Of a DNA stretch of 5,536 nucleotides, positions 1-5,536 are shown in pieces. The position numbers and the translations under genes were made by a program. The notes under the pieces are model-generated. The model made no database searches. It was not told the origin of the DNA and was given only the letters and a program-made list of their open reading frames with translations. Within the stretch, counting starts at the first letter, position 1; the number at the start of each line of letters is the position of its first letter. Source of the stretch: an uncultured Streptococcus sp. (GTDB taxonomy: Bacteria > Bacillota > Bacilli > Lactobacillales > Streptococcaceae); contig NZ_CALHWC010000128.1 in NCBI RefSeq assembly GCF_938036805.1, forward strand, positions 1-5,536, written 5' to 3'.

Positions 1-1151
1 ACAAACACTCTTCTATCCAATACGAAGGTGTAACAACAATGGCTAAAGACGGATATGGTGAAATGAGCTGTATCTCATGTTGTGTGTCTCCACTTGACCC
101 AGAAAACGAAGAACAACGCCACAACATCCAGTACTTCGGTGCTCGTGTAAACGTTTTGAAAGCTCTTCTTACTGGTTTGAACGGTGGTTACGATGATGTA
201 CATAAAGACTACAAAGTATTTGACATCGATCCTATCCGTGATGAAGTTCTTGAATTTGAATCAGTTAAAGCGAACTTCGAAAAATCACTTGACTGGTTGA
301 CTGACACCTACGTAGATGCTTTGAACATCATCCACTACATGACTGACAAGTACAACTACGAAGCTGTTCAAATGGCCTTCTTGCCAACTTATCAACGTGC
401 TAACATGGGATTCGGTATCTGTGGATTTGCTAACACTGTTGATACATTGTCAGCTATCAAGTATGCAACTGTTAAACCACTCCGTGATGAAAATGGCTAC
501 ATCTACGATTACGAAACAATCGGTGAATACCCACGTTGGGGTGAAGATGATCCTCGCTCAAACGAATTGGCAGAATGGTTGATCGAAGCTTACACTACAC
601 GTCTACGTAGCCACAAACTTTACAAAGACGCTGAAGCAACTGTATCACTTTTGACAATCACATCTAACGTTGCTTACTCTAAACAAACTGGTAACTCACC
701 AGTCCACAAGGGTGTTTACCTCAACGAAGATGGTTCTGTGAACTTGTCTAAACTTGAATTCTTCTCACCAGGTGCTAACCCATCTAACAAAGCTAAAGGT
801 GGCTGGTTGCAAAACTTGAACTCACTTGCTAGTCTGGACTTCAGCTATGCAGCTGATGGTATTTCATTGACAACTCAAGTTTCACCTCGTGCCCTTGGTA
901 AAACTCACGATGAGCAAGTAGACAACTTGGTAACAATCCTTGATGGTTACTTTGAAAACGGTGGACAACACGTTAACTTGAACGTTATGGACTTGCAAGA
1001 TGTTTACGACAAGATCATGTCTGGTGAAGACGTTATCGTTCGTATCTCAGGTTACTGTGTAAACACTAAATACCTCACTCCAGAGCAAAAGACTGAATTG
1101 ACACAACGTGTCTTCCACGAAGTCCTTTCTATGGATGATGCACTTAGCTAA
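1..1151 (+). CDS. pflB: Pyruvate formate-lyase (formate C-acetyltransferase), C-terminal part; 5' end outside window
   Basis: This is the C-terminal 382 codons of a glycyl-radical enzyme; the reading frame is open from base 3 and the true start lies upstream. The internal ATG at 39 is not a start, because conserved family sequence (HSSIQYEG) is already encoded before it. The enzyme converts pyruvate and CoA to acetyl-CoA and formate in the cytoplasm under anaerobic conditions. Visible hallmarks are the adjacent catalytic cysteines in ISCCVSP (codons 78-83) and the glycyl-radical loop RISGYCVN near the C-terminus (Gly codon 1050-1052, 33 residues from the end). Conserved blocks SPGANPSNKAKGGW and GGQHVNLNVMD lie between them. 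The family is usually about 750-790 residues, so roughly half is present. Codon use is strongly biased (AAC, GAC, GAA, GGT, GTT), as expected for a highly expressed glycolytic/fermentative gene. The activating enzyme is not in the window. Family identity is very secure; the paralogue label pflB is inferred. Confidence 0.97.
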   Translation, partial: KHSSIQYEGVTTMAKDGYGEMSCISCCVSPLDPENEEQRHNIQYFGARVNVLKALLTGLNGGYDDVHKDYKVFDIDPIRDEVLEFESVKANFEKSLDWLTDTYVDALNIIHYMTDKYNYEAVQMAFLPTYQRANMGFGICGFANTVDTLSAIKYATVKPLRDENGYIYDYETIGEYPRWGEDDPRSNELAEWLIEAYTTRLRSHKLYKDAEATVSLLTITSNVAYSKQTGNSPVHKGVYLNEDGSVNLSKLEFFSPGANPSNKAKGGWLQNLNSLASLDFSYAADGISLTTQVSPRALGKTHDEQVDNLVTILDGYFENGGQHVNLNVMDLQDVYDKIMSGEDVIVRISGYCVNTKYLTPEQKTELTQRVFHEVLSMDDALS

Positions 1152-1167
1152 GCCTCTTTCCTAATTG

Positions 1168-1200
1168 TAAAACCAGCTGAAAATCAGCTGGTTTTATTTT
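1168..1200 (+). terminator. Strong intrinsic terminator of pflB
   Basis: A perfect 12-bp stem (1169-1180 with 1184-1195, arm core ACCAGCTGA) closes on a 3-base AAA loop. It can gain one further T-A pair (1168/1196). The 3' arm ends in TTTT and is followed by ATTTTGATTTAT. It begins 17 bases after the pflB stop codon, so pflB is the last gene of its transcript. The A-rich 5' arm also makes it a possible terminator for the opposite strand. Confidence 0.93.
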
Positions 1201-1228
1201 GATTTATAGAGATAGCTTGGGGCATTTG

Positions 1229-1237
1229 TGTTATAAT
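1229..1237 (+). promoter_or_regulatory. Extended -10 promoter of the ThrE-type exporter operon
   Basis: TGTTATAAT is a perfect extended -10 element (TG-N-TATAAT, with the hexamer at 1232-1237). No good -35 hexamer lies 16-18 bases upstream, where the sequence is about GAGATA, so the promoter probably relies on the extended -10 box. Transcription would start near 1244, leaving a leader of about 25 bases before the ATG at 1269. It lies just beyond the pflB terminator, so the exporter pair has its own transcript. Confidence 0.75.
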
Positions 1238-1257
1238 AGAGTTATTGTGAAACGAAA

Positions 1258-1263
1258 AAGGGG
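1258..1263 (+). promoter_or_regulatory. Ribosome binding site of the first exporter gene
   Basis: An AAAGGGG-type Shine-Dalgarno sequence ends 5 bases before the ATG at 1269. It selects that ATG over the in-frame ATG at 1281, which would be too far from any purine-rich site. Confidence 0.7.
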
Positions 1264-1268
1264 ATGCA

Positions 1269-2042
1269 ATGGCTGAGAAAATGTCTACAGATGAAAAAAA
1301 TCTTAATCTGGCCGTCGATGTTATCATGCTAGCTGGGACCTTGCTATTACAAAGTGGCTCAGAGATTTATCGGGTCGAAGACACCATGATCCGGATTGCC
1401 CATTCGCAAGGCATCCTGGACTGCAATGCCTTAGCCATGCCCGTTGCCATATTCTTTTCCATTGAAAATACCAATATTTCTCGAATGAAGCGAAATATCC
1501 ATACGAACTATAATATCGAGAAGGTCTGTGATGTCAATCAAGTCTCTCGCCAACTGGTTAGTGGTGCCATCAATCTAGAAGAAGCGCTTGAGCAACTAAA
1601 AGAACTTAAAATAAAAAAACTTCCTTATAGCAAAAAAGAACTGATTACAGCTGCTACGCTCAGTGCTCCCTTCTTTTCGATCATGTTCGGAGGAAATTTC
1701 TACGATGCTCTTGGGGCTGGTATAGCGACCCTATTTGGCTTTTCTTTCTCCCTTTATGTCGATAAATACATTCGGATTCCTTTTGTTTCGGCCTTTGCTG
1801 GAGCTTTCGTCTTCGGATTGTTGGCCCAGATTTGGGCTCGCTACTCAGGTTTCGATTCAACAGCAGACTTGATCATTGCAGGAGCTGTCATGCCCTTCGT
1901 CCCAGGGATCGCTCTGACCAACTCAGTTAGAGATATCATGACAAACCATATCAACTCTGGGATGAGCAAGCTCTTTGAATCGCTCCTCATTACCCTTGCT
2001 CTCGGTGCAGGTACCTCTGTCGCCCTTCTTATTATGAAATAA
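1269..2042 (+). CDS. Threonine/serine exporter family protein, large subunit (ThrE N-terminal/DUF1212, YjjP-like)
   Basis: This 257-residue integral membrane protein matches the ThrE/DUF1212 family. In Corynebacterium, ThrE is a single fused threonine/serine exporter. Many bacteria split it into a large and a small protein like E. coli YjjP and YjjB, which have been linked to succinate export, so the substrate here is open. Residues 1-120 are a soluble cytoplasmic domain with the family signature LLLQSGSEIYRVEDTM (25-40). Five hydrophobic segments follow at about 124-140, 144-164, 170-190, 200-217 and 236-256. The block PGIALTNSVRDIMTN (212-226) between the last two is typical of the family. 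There is no signal peptide. The length matches YjjP-type proteins. The next gene, 4 bases downstream, is the matching small subunit, which strongly supports the family call. I give no gene symbol because none is settled for streptococci. Confidence 0.9.
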   Translation: MAEKMSTDEKNLNLAVDVIMLAGTLLLQSGSEIYRVEDTMIRIAHSQGILDCNALAMPVAIFFSIENTNISRMKRNIHTNYNIEKVCDVNQVSRQLVSGAINLEEALEQLKELKIKKLPYSKKELITAATLSAPFFSIMFGGNFYDALGAGIATLFGFSFSLYVDKYIRIPFVSAFAGAFVFGLLAQIWARYSGFDSTADLIIAGAVMPFVPGIALTNSVRDIMTNHINSGMSKLFESLLITLALGAGTSVALLIMK

Positions 2043-2046
2043 GCCT

Positions 2047-2505
2047 ATGACAATCTTGACTTTCTTACTGCAAGCCCTTGCCAGCCTACTGGCCATCATC
2101 ACCTTTTTAATCGTTCTAAATGTCCAGCGGAGTATGCTGATTCCTGGCGGAGTCTTAGGAATGGCCACTTGGCTACTCTATCTCCTGCTCAAAGGACCGA
2201 CCAATGTTATCATTGCAACCTTTGTGGCTGCTATCATTGGTTCCTGTGCCAGCCAAATCCTCAGCATCATCTATAGAACGCCAGCTGTCGTCTTTATTTT
2301 GGCTATTCTGGCTCCTCTGGTACCTGGTTATATTTCCTATCGGACAACTGCCTTTTTTGTGACAGGCGATTATAGTCAGGCCATGGTTCATGCTACCTTG
2401 GTCGTCATCCTAGCCTTGGTCATCTCAATCGGCATGGCTAGTGGGACGGTTGTCTTAAAGATTTACAGCTACCTGAAGAAACATCCTCTTCATTATAAAA
2501 AATGA
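2047..2505 (+). CDS. Threonine/serine exporter family protein, small subunit (ThrE_2, YjjB-like)
   Basis: This 152-residue, highly hydrophobic protein matches the C-terminal half of ThrE (ThrE_2/YjjB type). Five membrane segments are predicted by eye at about 4-24, 31-49, 52-72, 80-97 and 112-137. The family-like blocks IPGGVLGMATWLLY (32-45) and APLVPGYISYR (89-99) are visible, and a basic tail (KKHPLHYKK) closes the protein. It starts 4 bases after the stop of the large subunit. No convincing Shine-Dalgarno sequence precedes the ATG, so translation is probably coupled to the upstream gene. It is expected to form a membrane complex with the large subunit and export a small organic or amino acid; the substrate cannot be read from sequence. 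Its TGA stop lies inside the left end of the intergenic structured element, so the last two lysine codons and the stop come from the element or its A-rich boundary. Confidence 0.88.
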   Translation: MTILTFLLQALASLLAIITFLIVLNVQRSMLIPGGVLGMATWLLYLLLKGPTNVIIATFVAAIIGSCASQILSIIYRTPAVVFILAILAPLVPGYISYRTTAFFVTGDYSQAMVHATLVVILALVISIGMASGTVVLKIYSYLKKHPLHYKK

Positions 2506-2558
2506 GAGTGGGACAGAAATCGGTAATTCGTTAGAATTCGATTTCGTCGTCCCACCTC
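2497..2558 (-). terminator. Probable terminator of the mvaS-mvaA transcript (left hairpin of the element)
   Basis: GTGGGAC (2508-2514) pairs with GTCCCAC (2549-2555), and GAG (2504-2506) with CTC (2556-2558) across a bulged A. Inside, GAAATCG (2516-2522) pairs with CGATTTC (2539-2545), and AATTC (2525-2529) with GAATT (2534-2538) around a GTTA loop. Read on the minus strand, this long stem is followed at once by a run of six T (2502-2497), giving a standard intrinsic terminator. It would end mvaSA mRNA inside the 3' end of the small exporter gene. Confidence 0.68.
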
Positions 2559-2624
2559 CGCACAGTTGAGTAGGGCTGTAAAAGCTGATGAAATCAGCGT
2601 AATAGAGCCCACTCAACCACTGCG
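2559..2624. repeat. Central long imperfect hairpin of the intergenic element
   Basis: CGCA (2559-2562) pairs with TGCG (2621-2624), GTTGAGT (2565-2571) with ACTCAAC (2611-2617), and GGGCT (2573-2577) with AGCCC (2606-2610). An apical GCTGAT/ATCAGC stem (2584-2589/2593-2598) closes on a GAA loop. No T-run follows on either strand, so it is not a terminator. It could be part of a 3' UTR structure, or simply part of a repeat. Confidence 0.65.
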
Positions 2625-2652
2625 TCTTGCTCGACAATCCAAAGACAATTGA

Positions 2653-2684
2653 GAGGCTAGGACTTTTGTCCCAGCCTCATTTTT
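2653..2684 (+). terminator. Terminator of the exporter operon (right hairpin of the element)
   Basis: GAGGCT (2653-2658) pairs with AGCCTC (2673-2678) and GGAC (2660-2663) with GTCC (2668-2671), with a single A/C mismatch between and a TTTT loop. ATTTTTC follows on the plus strand. It faces rightward and ends the exporter transcript about 150-180 bases after its last stop codon. On the minus strand no T-run follows, so it should not stop mvaSA transcripts. Its 3' arm includes the mvaA stop codon. Confidence 0.85.
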
Positions 2685-3957
2685 CTTTACGCATTTTACC
2701 TAAAATTTCCTTGGCTTTTGCCTGATTAAATTGCTTCTCTTTGAGAAGTTCTGCAACAACAGCAGCAATCTCAACTTCCTGAGCACCTGCCAATAAAGCT
2801 AGAGATTTAGCTTGGAGTTTCATGTGGCCAGCCTGAATTCCCGTAGTCACCAGTGCTCTCAAAGCTGCAAAATTCTGCGCTAAGCCGACAGATACGATAA
2901 TCGAAGCTAATTCTTTGGCTGTCGGTTGCCCCAATAAATCAAAACTGGCGACAACCATTGGATTAAGCCCAATCGAGCCTCCCTTGGCTGCAACAGGCAT
3001 GGGTAAAGTCAACTGGCCATAGAGTTTTCTTTCCTCTAAATTGGCCTCCCAGTTACTCAATCCTTGATAACGGCCATCACGAGCAGCATAGGCATGGGCC
3101 CCTGCTTCAATAGCGCGCCAGTCATTACCTGTCGCCAAAAGAACTGCATCAATTCCGTTGAAAATGCCTTTATTATGCGTGCTGGCCCGATAAGGATCCT
3201 GTTTTGCAAATTGACTGGCTAGAGCGATTCTTTGAGCAGTGCGTTCAGCTTCTGCCTTGTCTCGACTGAGTGAGTGGAAATCAATTTCACAAGAGGCTGT
3301 TACGAGCGCCTCAGTCGCATAGTTAGATAAGATGCCCATCAAGCTCTGTCCACCTGTTAACTCCTCCAACCGTTCTTTTAGGGCTTCTAGCATCGTATTA
3401 AGGATATTGGCACCCATGGCTTCCTGAGTGTCCACGACAAGGTAGACAACTAGAAAGTCCGTCTCTCCCTCCAGGAAATCCGTTCTCAAATCACGCGCCC
3501 CACCTCCTCGCTTGACGATGGAAGGATGGGCTTGATTTGCCAATTCTAATAAAGCTGACTTCTCATTTTGGATCTGCTCCAGGGCTTTAGCTACATCGGG
3601 AACATCATAGAGTGCGACCTGCCCAACCATCTGCCGATTATGAATCTTGGTCTTGAAACCGCCGTTGCGCTGAATGATTTTTGCCGCAAAACTGGCAGCA
3701 GCAACGACAGAGGGCTCCTCTGTTACAAAGGGTACCTGATAAACCTGCCCATCTATAAGAAAGTCTGGTGCAATCGAATAAGGTAAAGCCAAAACAGAAA
3801 GCACATTTTCACTCATTTGATTGGCTGTCTCCAGCGGCAAATGGCTTTGATTAGCAAGATTTTGCCAATTCTCAGCCTGAAGTAGTTCATGGGCTTTCAG
3901 AAACTCTAGTCGCTCTGCAGGCGTTTTTTTAGAAAATCCGGTCCAATTTATTTTCAT
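2677..3957 (-). CDS. mvaA: Hydroxymethylglutaryl-CoA reductase, class II (degradative-type fold)
   Basis: This 426-residue cytoplasmic enzyme makes mevalonate from HMG-CoA with two rounds of NAD(P)H reduction; in Gram-positive cocci it works in isoprenoid synthesis. Class II assignment rests on length (the Pseudomonas mevalonii enzyme is 428) and absence of membrane segments. The expected catalytic residues are all visible: Glu in VTEEPSVVAAAS (78-89), Lys263 in HNKGIFNG, Asp279 in TGNDWRAIEAG and the late His378 in TTGIQAGHM. The cofactor/substrate loop EAMGAN is at 179-184. The C-terminal small helical domain ends KMRKEK. The ATG overlaps the mvaS stop as ATGA, so translation is coupled; only a weak GAGAAA site lies upstream. 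Its TGA lies in the right end of the intergenic element. Nothing is missing or truncated. Confidence 0.97.
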   Translation of the reverse strand: MKINWTGFSKKTPAERLEFLKAHELLQAENWQNLANQSHLPLETANQMSENVLSVLALPYSIAPDFLIDGQVYQVPFVTEEPSVVAAASFAAKIIQRNGGFKTKIHNRQMVGQVALYDVPDVAKALEQIQNEKSALLELANQAHPSIVKRGGGARDLRTDFLEGETDFLVVYLVVDTQEAMGANILNTMLEALKERLEELTGGQSLMGILSNYATEALVTASCEIDFHSLSRDKAEAERTAQRIALASQFAKQDPYRASTHNKGIFNGIDAVLLATGNDWRAIEAGAHAYAARDGRYQGLSNWEANLEERKLYGQLTLPMPVAAKGGSIGLNPMVVASFDLLGQPTAKELASIIVSVGLAQNFAALRALVTTGIQAGHMKLQAKSLALLAGAQEVEIAAVVAELLKEKQFNQAKAKEILGKMRKEK

Positions 3958-5132
3958 GATGATTTCTCAACTTTGATATACTTGCGCTGGTGTTGATCGA
4001 TTTGAACCAAGGCGTAAACTTGGTCATCGTAGTCAGAAAAAACAGCTGAGCCGTTTTCATCCAGCTGAGCTTCTGCAAAGAAAAGCTCTTCATAAGCAGC
4101 AACTGTCAGTTCTTGACGTTGATTTAATTTCTCCAAACGATTAGTCGTCAGCTGTTTCTCATAACCTTCTACCAGATTGGCACTAAAAATCTCGGCCACA
4201 GCGCCACTCCCATAACTAAAGAGAGCAATCTTGTCACCAGCCTTAAGATTTTCAGAGTTTTCTAAGAGGGACAAGAGCCCCAAAAAGAGGGAGCCTGTAT
4301 AGATATTCCCGACCTTTTGGCTATAGAGAATAGACTTGTCAAAGTTTTCTTGCAGGCCTTTTTGCTCCTCCTGAGACAAGTTTTTATCCATAATTTTATT
4401 CAGCCCCTTCAGCGCCAATTTTGGATAGGGAAGATGGAAACAAACCGCTGCAAAGTCTCCCAAAGCTAAACCATGACGCTTTTGGTATTCGTTCCAAGTC
4501 GTCTTGAGGCAATCTAGGTACTGCTGGGTTGAGTAAACACCATTGACATAAGGAGTCGTAGAATAATTTGGTCGCCAGAAATCCATAATATCACGAGTCT
4601 GGGCCACATTGTCATCGTTGAACTCCAGAATTCGTGGATTTTGACTGATCAGCATAGCAATTGCGCCTGCACCTTGAGTCGGCTCTCCTGGCGCCTCTAT
4701 CCCGTATTTTGCAATATCACTAGCGATGACCAAGACTTTGCTTTCTGGATATTGTTTGATATGTAGCTTGGCATAATCTAGAGCAGCAGTTCCAGCGTAG
4801 CAGGCTTCCTTCATTTCAAAGCTACGAGCAAAGGGCTGGATCCCCAAAAGACCGTGAATAAAGACCGAAGCCGCCTTACTTTGGTCAATGCTAGACTCCG
4901 TTGCGACAATGACCATATCAATGGCCTTCTTGTCCTCGACAGTCAAGATTTGCTCAGCCGCTGCTGCGCCCAAAGTGACGATATCTTCAGTTAAAGGAGC
5001 AATGCTGATCTCCTTCATCAATAATCCCTTGCTGAGCTTGTCGGGATCAATGCCCCGCTTCTCAGCCAGATGATCTAATTTTAAAACATAATTGCTGGTC
5101 GCAAAACCGATTTGATCGATTCCGATTTTCAT
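3954..5132 (-). CDS. mvaS: Hydroxymethylglutaryl-CoA synthase
   Basis: This enzyme condenses acetyl-CoA with acetoacetyl-CoA to HMG-CoA, the first committed step of the mevalonate pathway, in the cytoplasm. I choose the ATG at 5132 (392 residues, MKIGIDQIGFATS). It lies 8 bases after GAGGT, and the family N-terminus is M-x-IGID. It also places the catalytic triad at Glu79 (ATESS), Cys111 (KEACYAG) and His233 (VCFHLPYPK), the same numbers as in the well-studied enterococcal and staphylococcal enzymes. The thiolase-like fold signatures IYTGSLFLGLLSLLE and FSYGSGAVAEIF are present. A longer frame opens at a TTG at 5150, and an ATG at 5135 is also possible. It is the first gene of a two-gene operon with mvaA (4-base ATGA overlap). 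The kinases and decarboxylase of the pathway are not in the window and are normally encoded elsewhere in streptococci. Confidence 0.96.
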   Translation of the reverse strand: MKIGIDQIGFATSNYVLKLDHLAEKRGIDPDKLSKGLLMKEISIAPLTEDIVTLGAAAAEQILTVEDKKAIDMVIVATESSIDQSKAASVFIHGLLGIQPFARSFEMKEACYAGTAALDYAKLHIKQYPESKVLVIASDIAKYGIEAPGEPTQGAGAIAMLISQNPRILEFNDDNVAQTRDIMDFWRPNYSTTPYVNGVYSTQQYLDCLKTTWNEYQKRHGLALGDFAAVCFHLPYPKLALKGLNKIMDKNLSQEEQKGLQENFDKSILYSQKVGNIYTGSLFLGLLSLLENSENLKAGDKIALFSYGSGAVAEIFSANLVEGYEKQLTTNRLEKLNQRQELTVAAYEELFFAEAQLDENGSAVFSDYDDQVYALVQIDQHQRKYIKVEKSS

Positions 5133-5139
5133 CATAAAG

Positions 5140-5144
5140 ACCTC
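5140..5144 (-). promoter_or_regulatory. Ribosome binding site of mvaS
   Basis: GAGGT on the minus strand precedes two adjacent ATG codons: 4 bases before the one at 5135 and 7 before the one at 5132, counted from the end of GAGGT. It lies downstream of the TTG at 5150, so that longer start would have no usable site. Confidence 0.65.
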
Positions 5145-5181
5145 ATTCAATTCATTTGATAGCTAATAGTATTCAGACATT

Positions 5182-5190
5182 ATTTTACCA
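5182..5190 (-). promoter_or_regulatory. Extended -10 promoter of mvaS-mvaA
   Basis: On the minus strand TGGTAAAAT gives an extended -10 box (TG-N-TAAAAT; hexamer 5187-5182). No TTGACA-like -35 sits at 16-18 bases. Upstream, an A/T-tract inverted repeat TTAAAAA/TTTTTAA (5211-5217/5222-5228, 4-base loop) lies where an UP element would be. Transcription would begin near 5175, giving a leader of about 40 bases. Confidence 0.55.
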
Positions 5191-5263
5191 TAATTAAGGC
5201 TAAAACTCTTTTAAAAACCATTTTTTAAGCTCAAATCCGACTTGAGACGGAGAAAGCTCATCA

Positions 5264-5303
5264 TCAAAAAATAAGAGAAACCCAATTTTTCCAATTCAGT
5301 TTC
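5264..5303 (-). terminator. Weak candidate terminator downstream of der
   Basis: On the minus strand GAAAC (5303-5299) pairs with GTTTC (5281-5277), and AATT with AATT inside (5296-5293/5287-5284), separated by a 2x2 internal loop. TCTTATTTTTTG follows. The stem is AT-rich and interrupted, so termination may be inefficient. It is the best candidate in the spacer for ending the der transcript. Confidence 0.4.
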
Positions 5304-5336
5304 CCTCATCAATCTATTCCAAATTTTGAGCTAGCA

Positions 5337-5374
5337 AGTTTATGGATTTAAGGATACACCTCCCTCCATAAACT
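5337..5374. repeat. 10-bp perfect inverted repeat with 18-base spacer
   Basis: AGTTTATGGA (5337-5346) is the exact reverse complement of TCCATAAACT (5365-5374). No T-run follows closely on either strand, so it is not an ordinary terminator. On the minus strand the right arm overlaps a perfect AAGGAG (5378-5373) and an ATG (5369-5367) opening a 9-codon frame. An operator, a leader hairpin or a chance structure are all possible. Confidence 0.55.
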
Positions 5375-5420
5375 CCTTACTATATACCTTGTTTTCTTTG
5401 TAAACAGGCTGAAGCGAGTC

Positions 5421-5536
5421 CTATTTCCGTTTCCTTGCAATCAAGTGAATCGGGGTTCCTTCAAAGACAAAGGCCTTGCGAATTTGATTTTCCAAGAAAC
5501 GCAGGTAAGAAAAGTGCATGAGCTCTTCTTCGTTGA
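5421..5536 (-). CDS. der: Ribosome biogenesis GTPase Der (EngA), C-terminal 37 codons; start outside window
   Basis: The minus-strand frame from 5534 to the TAG at 5423-5421 reads [20 protein letters not shown] and continues to a basic end, IHLIARKRK. This is the characteristic end of the KH-like C-terminal domain of Der in streptococci. Der is a double-GTPase protein that assists 50S ribosomal subunit maturation. The full protein is about 436 residues, so only the last tenth is visible and the GTPase motifs lie outside the window. The [14 protein letters not shown] ending and [13 protein letters not shown] block make the identification strong despite its shortness. It reads in the same direction as mvaS, but 270 bases, a candidate terminator and a separate promoter lie between them. 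Confidence 0.9.

Larger units (their letters stand above)
2498..2684. repeat. MITE-like structured intergenic element with imperfect terminal inverted repeats
   Basis: The two ends match as inverted repeats: plus-strand 2498-2521 and minus-strand 2684-2661 agree at 20 of 24 positions. Both begin AAAAATGAG and share TGGGACA. Three hairpins fill most of the interior: 2504-2558, 2559-2624 and 2653-2678. The element sits exactly between convergent genes, and each end supplies the TGA stop of the flanking gene (2503-2505 plus, 2679-2677 minus). It carries no transposase or credible gene. From memory, similar sequence starting GAGTGGGACAGAAATCG recurs between genes in viridans streptococci. That is recollection and not a search result. 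It does not resemble the pneumococcal BOX repeat as I recall it. Confidence 0.7.
5151..5420. other. AT-rich intergenic spacer between der and mvaS
   Basis: No convincing gene lies in these 270 bases. From right to left along the minus strand it holds a 10-bp inverted repeat (5337-5374), a weak hairpin with a T-rich tail (5264-5303) and a short CTCAA/TTGAG inverted repeat (5231-5247). The A/T-tract inverted repeat (5211-5228) and the mvaS promoter follow. The base composition is clearly more AT-rich than the genes. Confidence 0.8.

Noticed and set aside
39..1151. A complete 370-residue gene starting at the ATG at 39
   Set aside because: Conserved pyruvate formate-lyase sequence continues in frame upstream to the window edge, so the ATG is an internal methionine.
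1246..1262. Possible CcpA cre site (TTGTGAAACGAAAAAGG) just before the exporter gene
   Set aside because: The TG and ACG blocks are one base too close for the cre consensus, and the trailing CA is absent.
2455..2637. A 60-codon minus-strand open frame across the intergenic element
   Set aside because: It runs through the hairpins and the inverted-repeat end and into the antisense of the small exporter gene. It has no good ribosome binding site and its composition follows the repeat structure. It is most likely a by-product of the repeat, although such frames may be annotated as hypothetical proteins.
5347..5352. TTTAAG, half of a CiaR binding repeat, which could point to a cia-dependent small RNA
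   Set aside because: CiaR sites need two TTTAAG copies 5 bases apart. No second copy is present here or around the other TTTAAG at 5224-5229, and no small-RNA promoter-terminator pair is visible.
1..5536. A novel defence, mobile or biosynthetic system
   Set aside because: Every substantial frame belongs to a known housekeeping or transport family with intact motifs. No unexplained gene longer than a few codons remains, and no direct-repeat array or integrase/transposase is present.

Overview
The window looks like chromosomal DNA from a Streptococcus of the oral/viridans type (mitis/sanguinis-like). The reasons are a streptococcal pyruvate formate-lyase C-terminus, a bacterial mevalonate pair in the order mvaS-mvaA, a Der GTPase end of streptococcal type, moderate G+C, and AT-rich promoters with extended -10 boxes. 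Species assignment is inference. All five protein-coding loci that can be identified with confidence, plus the der fragment, are known families. I find no phage, insertion sequence with transposase, CRISPR array, tRNA or rRNA.

Layout. (1) 1-1151, plus strand: the last 382 codons of pyruvate formate-lyase, closed by a strong intrinsic terminator. (2) 1209-2505, plus: an extended -10 promoter drives a two-gene unit encoding a split ThrE-type exporter, a 257-residue and a 152-residue membrane protein separated by 4 bases. (3) 2498-2684: a compact, highly structured intergenic element with imperfect terminal inverted repeats. Both ends supply the TGA stop codons of the convergent flanking genes, and the ends appear to act as outward-facing terminators. 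(4) 5190-2677, minus strand: a promoter and then mvaS and mvaA overlapping by ATGA, encoding HMG-CoA synthase and class II HMG-CoA reductase. (5) 5151-5420: an AT-rich spacer with the mvaS promoter, a weak candidate terminator and an unexplained 10-bp inverted repeat. (6) 5421-5536, minus: the C-terminal 37 codons of Der (EngA).

Function. Pyruvate formate-lyase makes acetyl-CoA and formate from pyruvate during anaerobic fermentation. MvaS and MvaA use acetyl-CoA-derived units to make mevalonate for isoprenoids (undecaprenyl phosphate and others). The ThrE-type pair probably exports a small organic or amino acid. Apart from the shared acetyl-CoA node, the operons look independently transcribed.

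The most interesting item is the element between the exporter pair and mvaA. It combines stop codons, terminators for both strands and a central long hairpin in about 190 bp. The rest of the window is ordinary housekeeping sequence.
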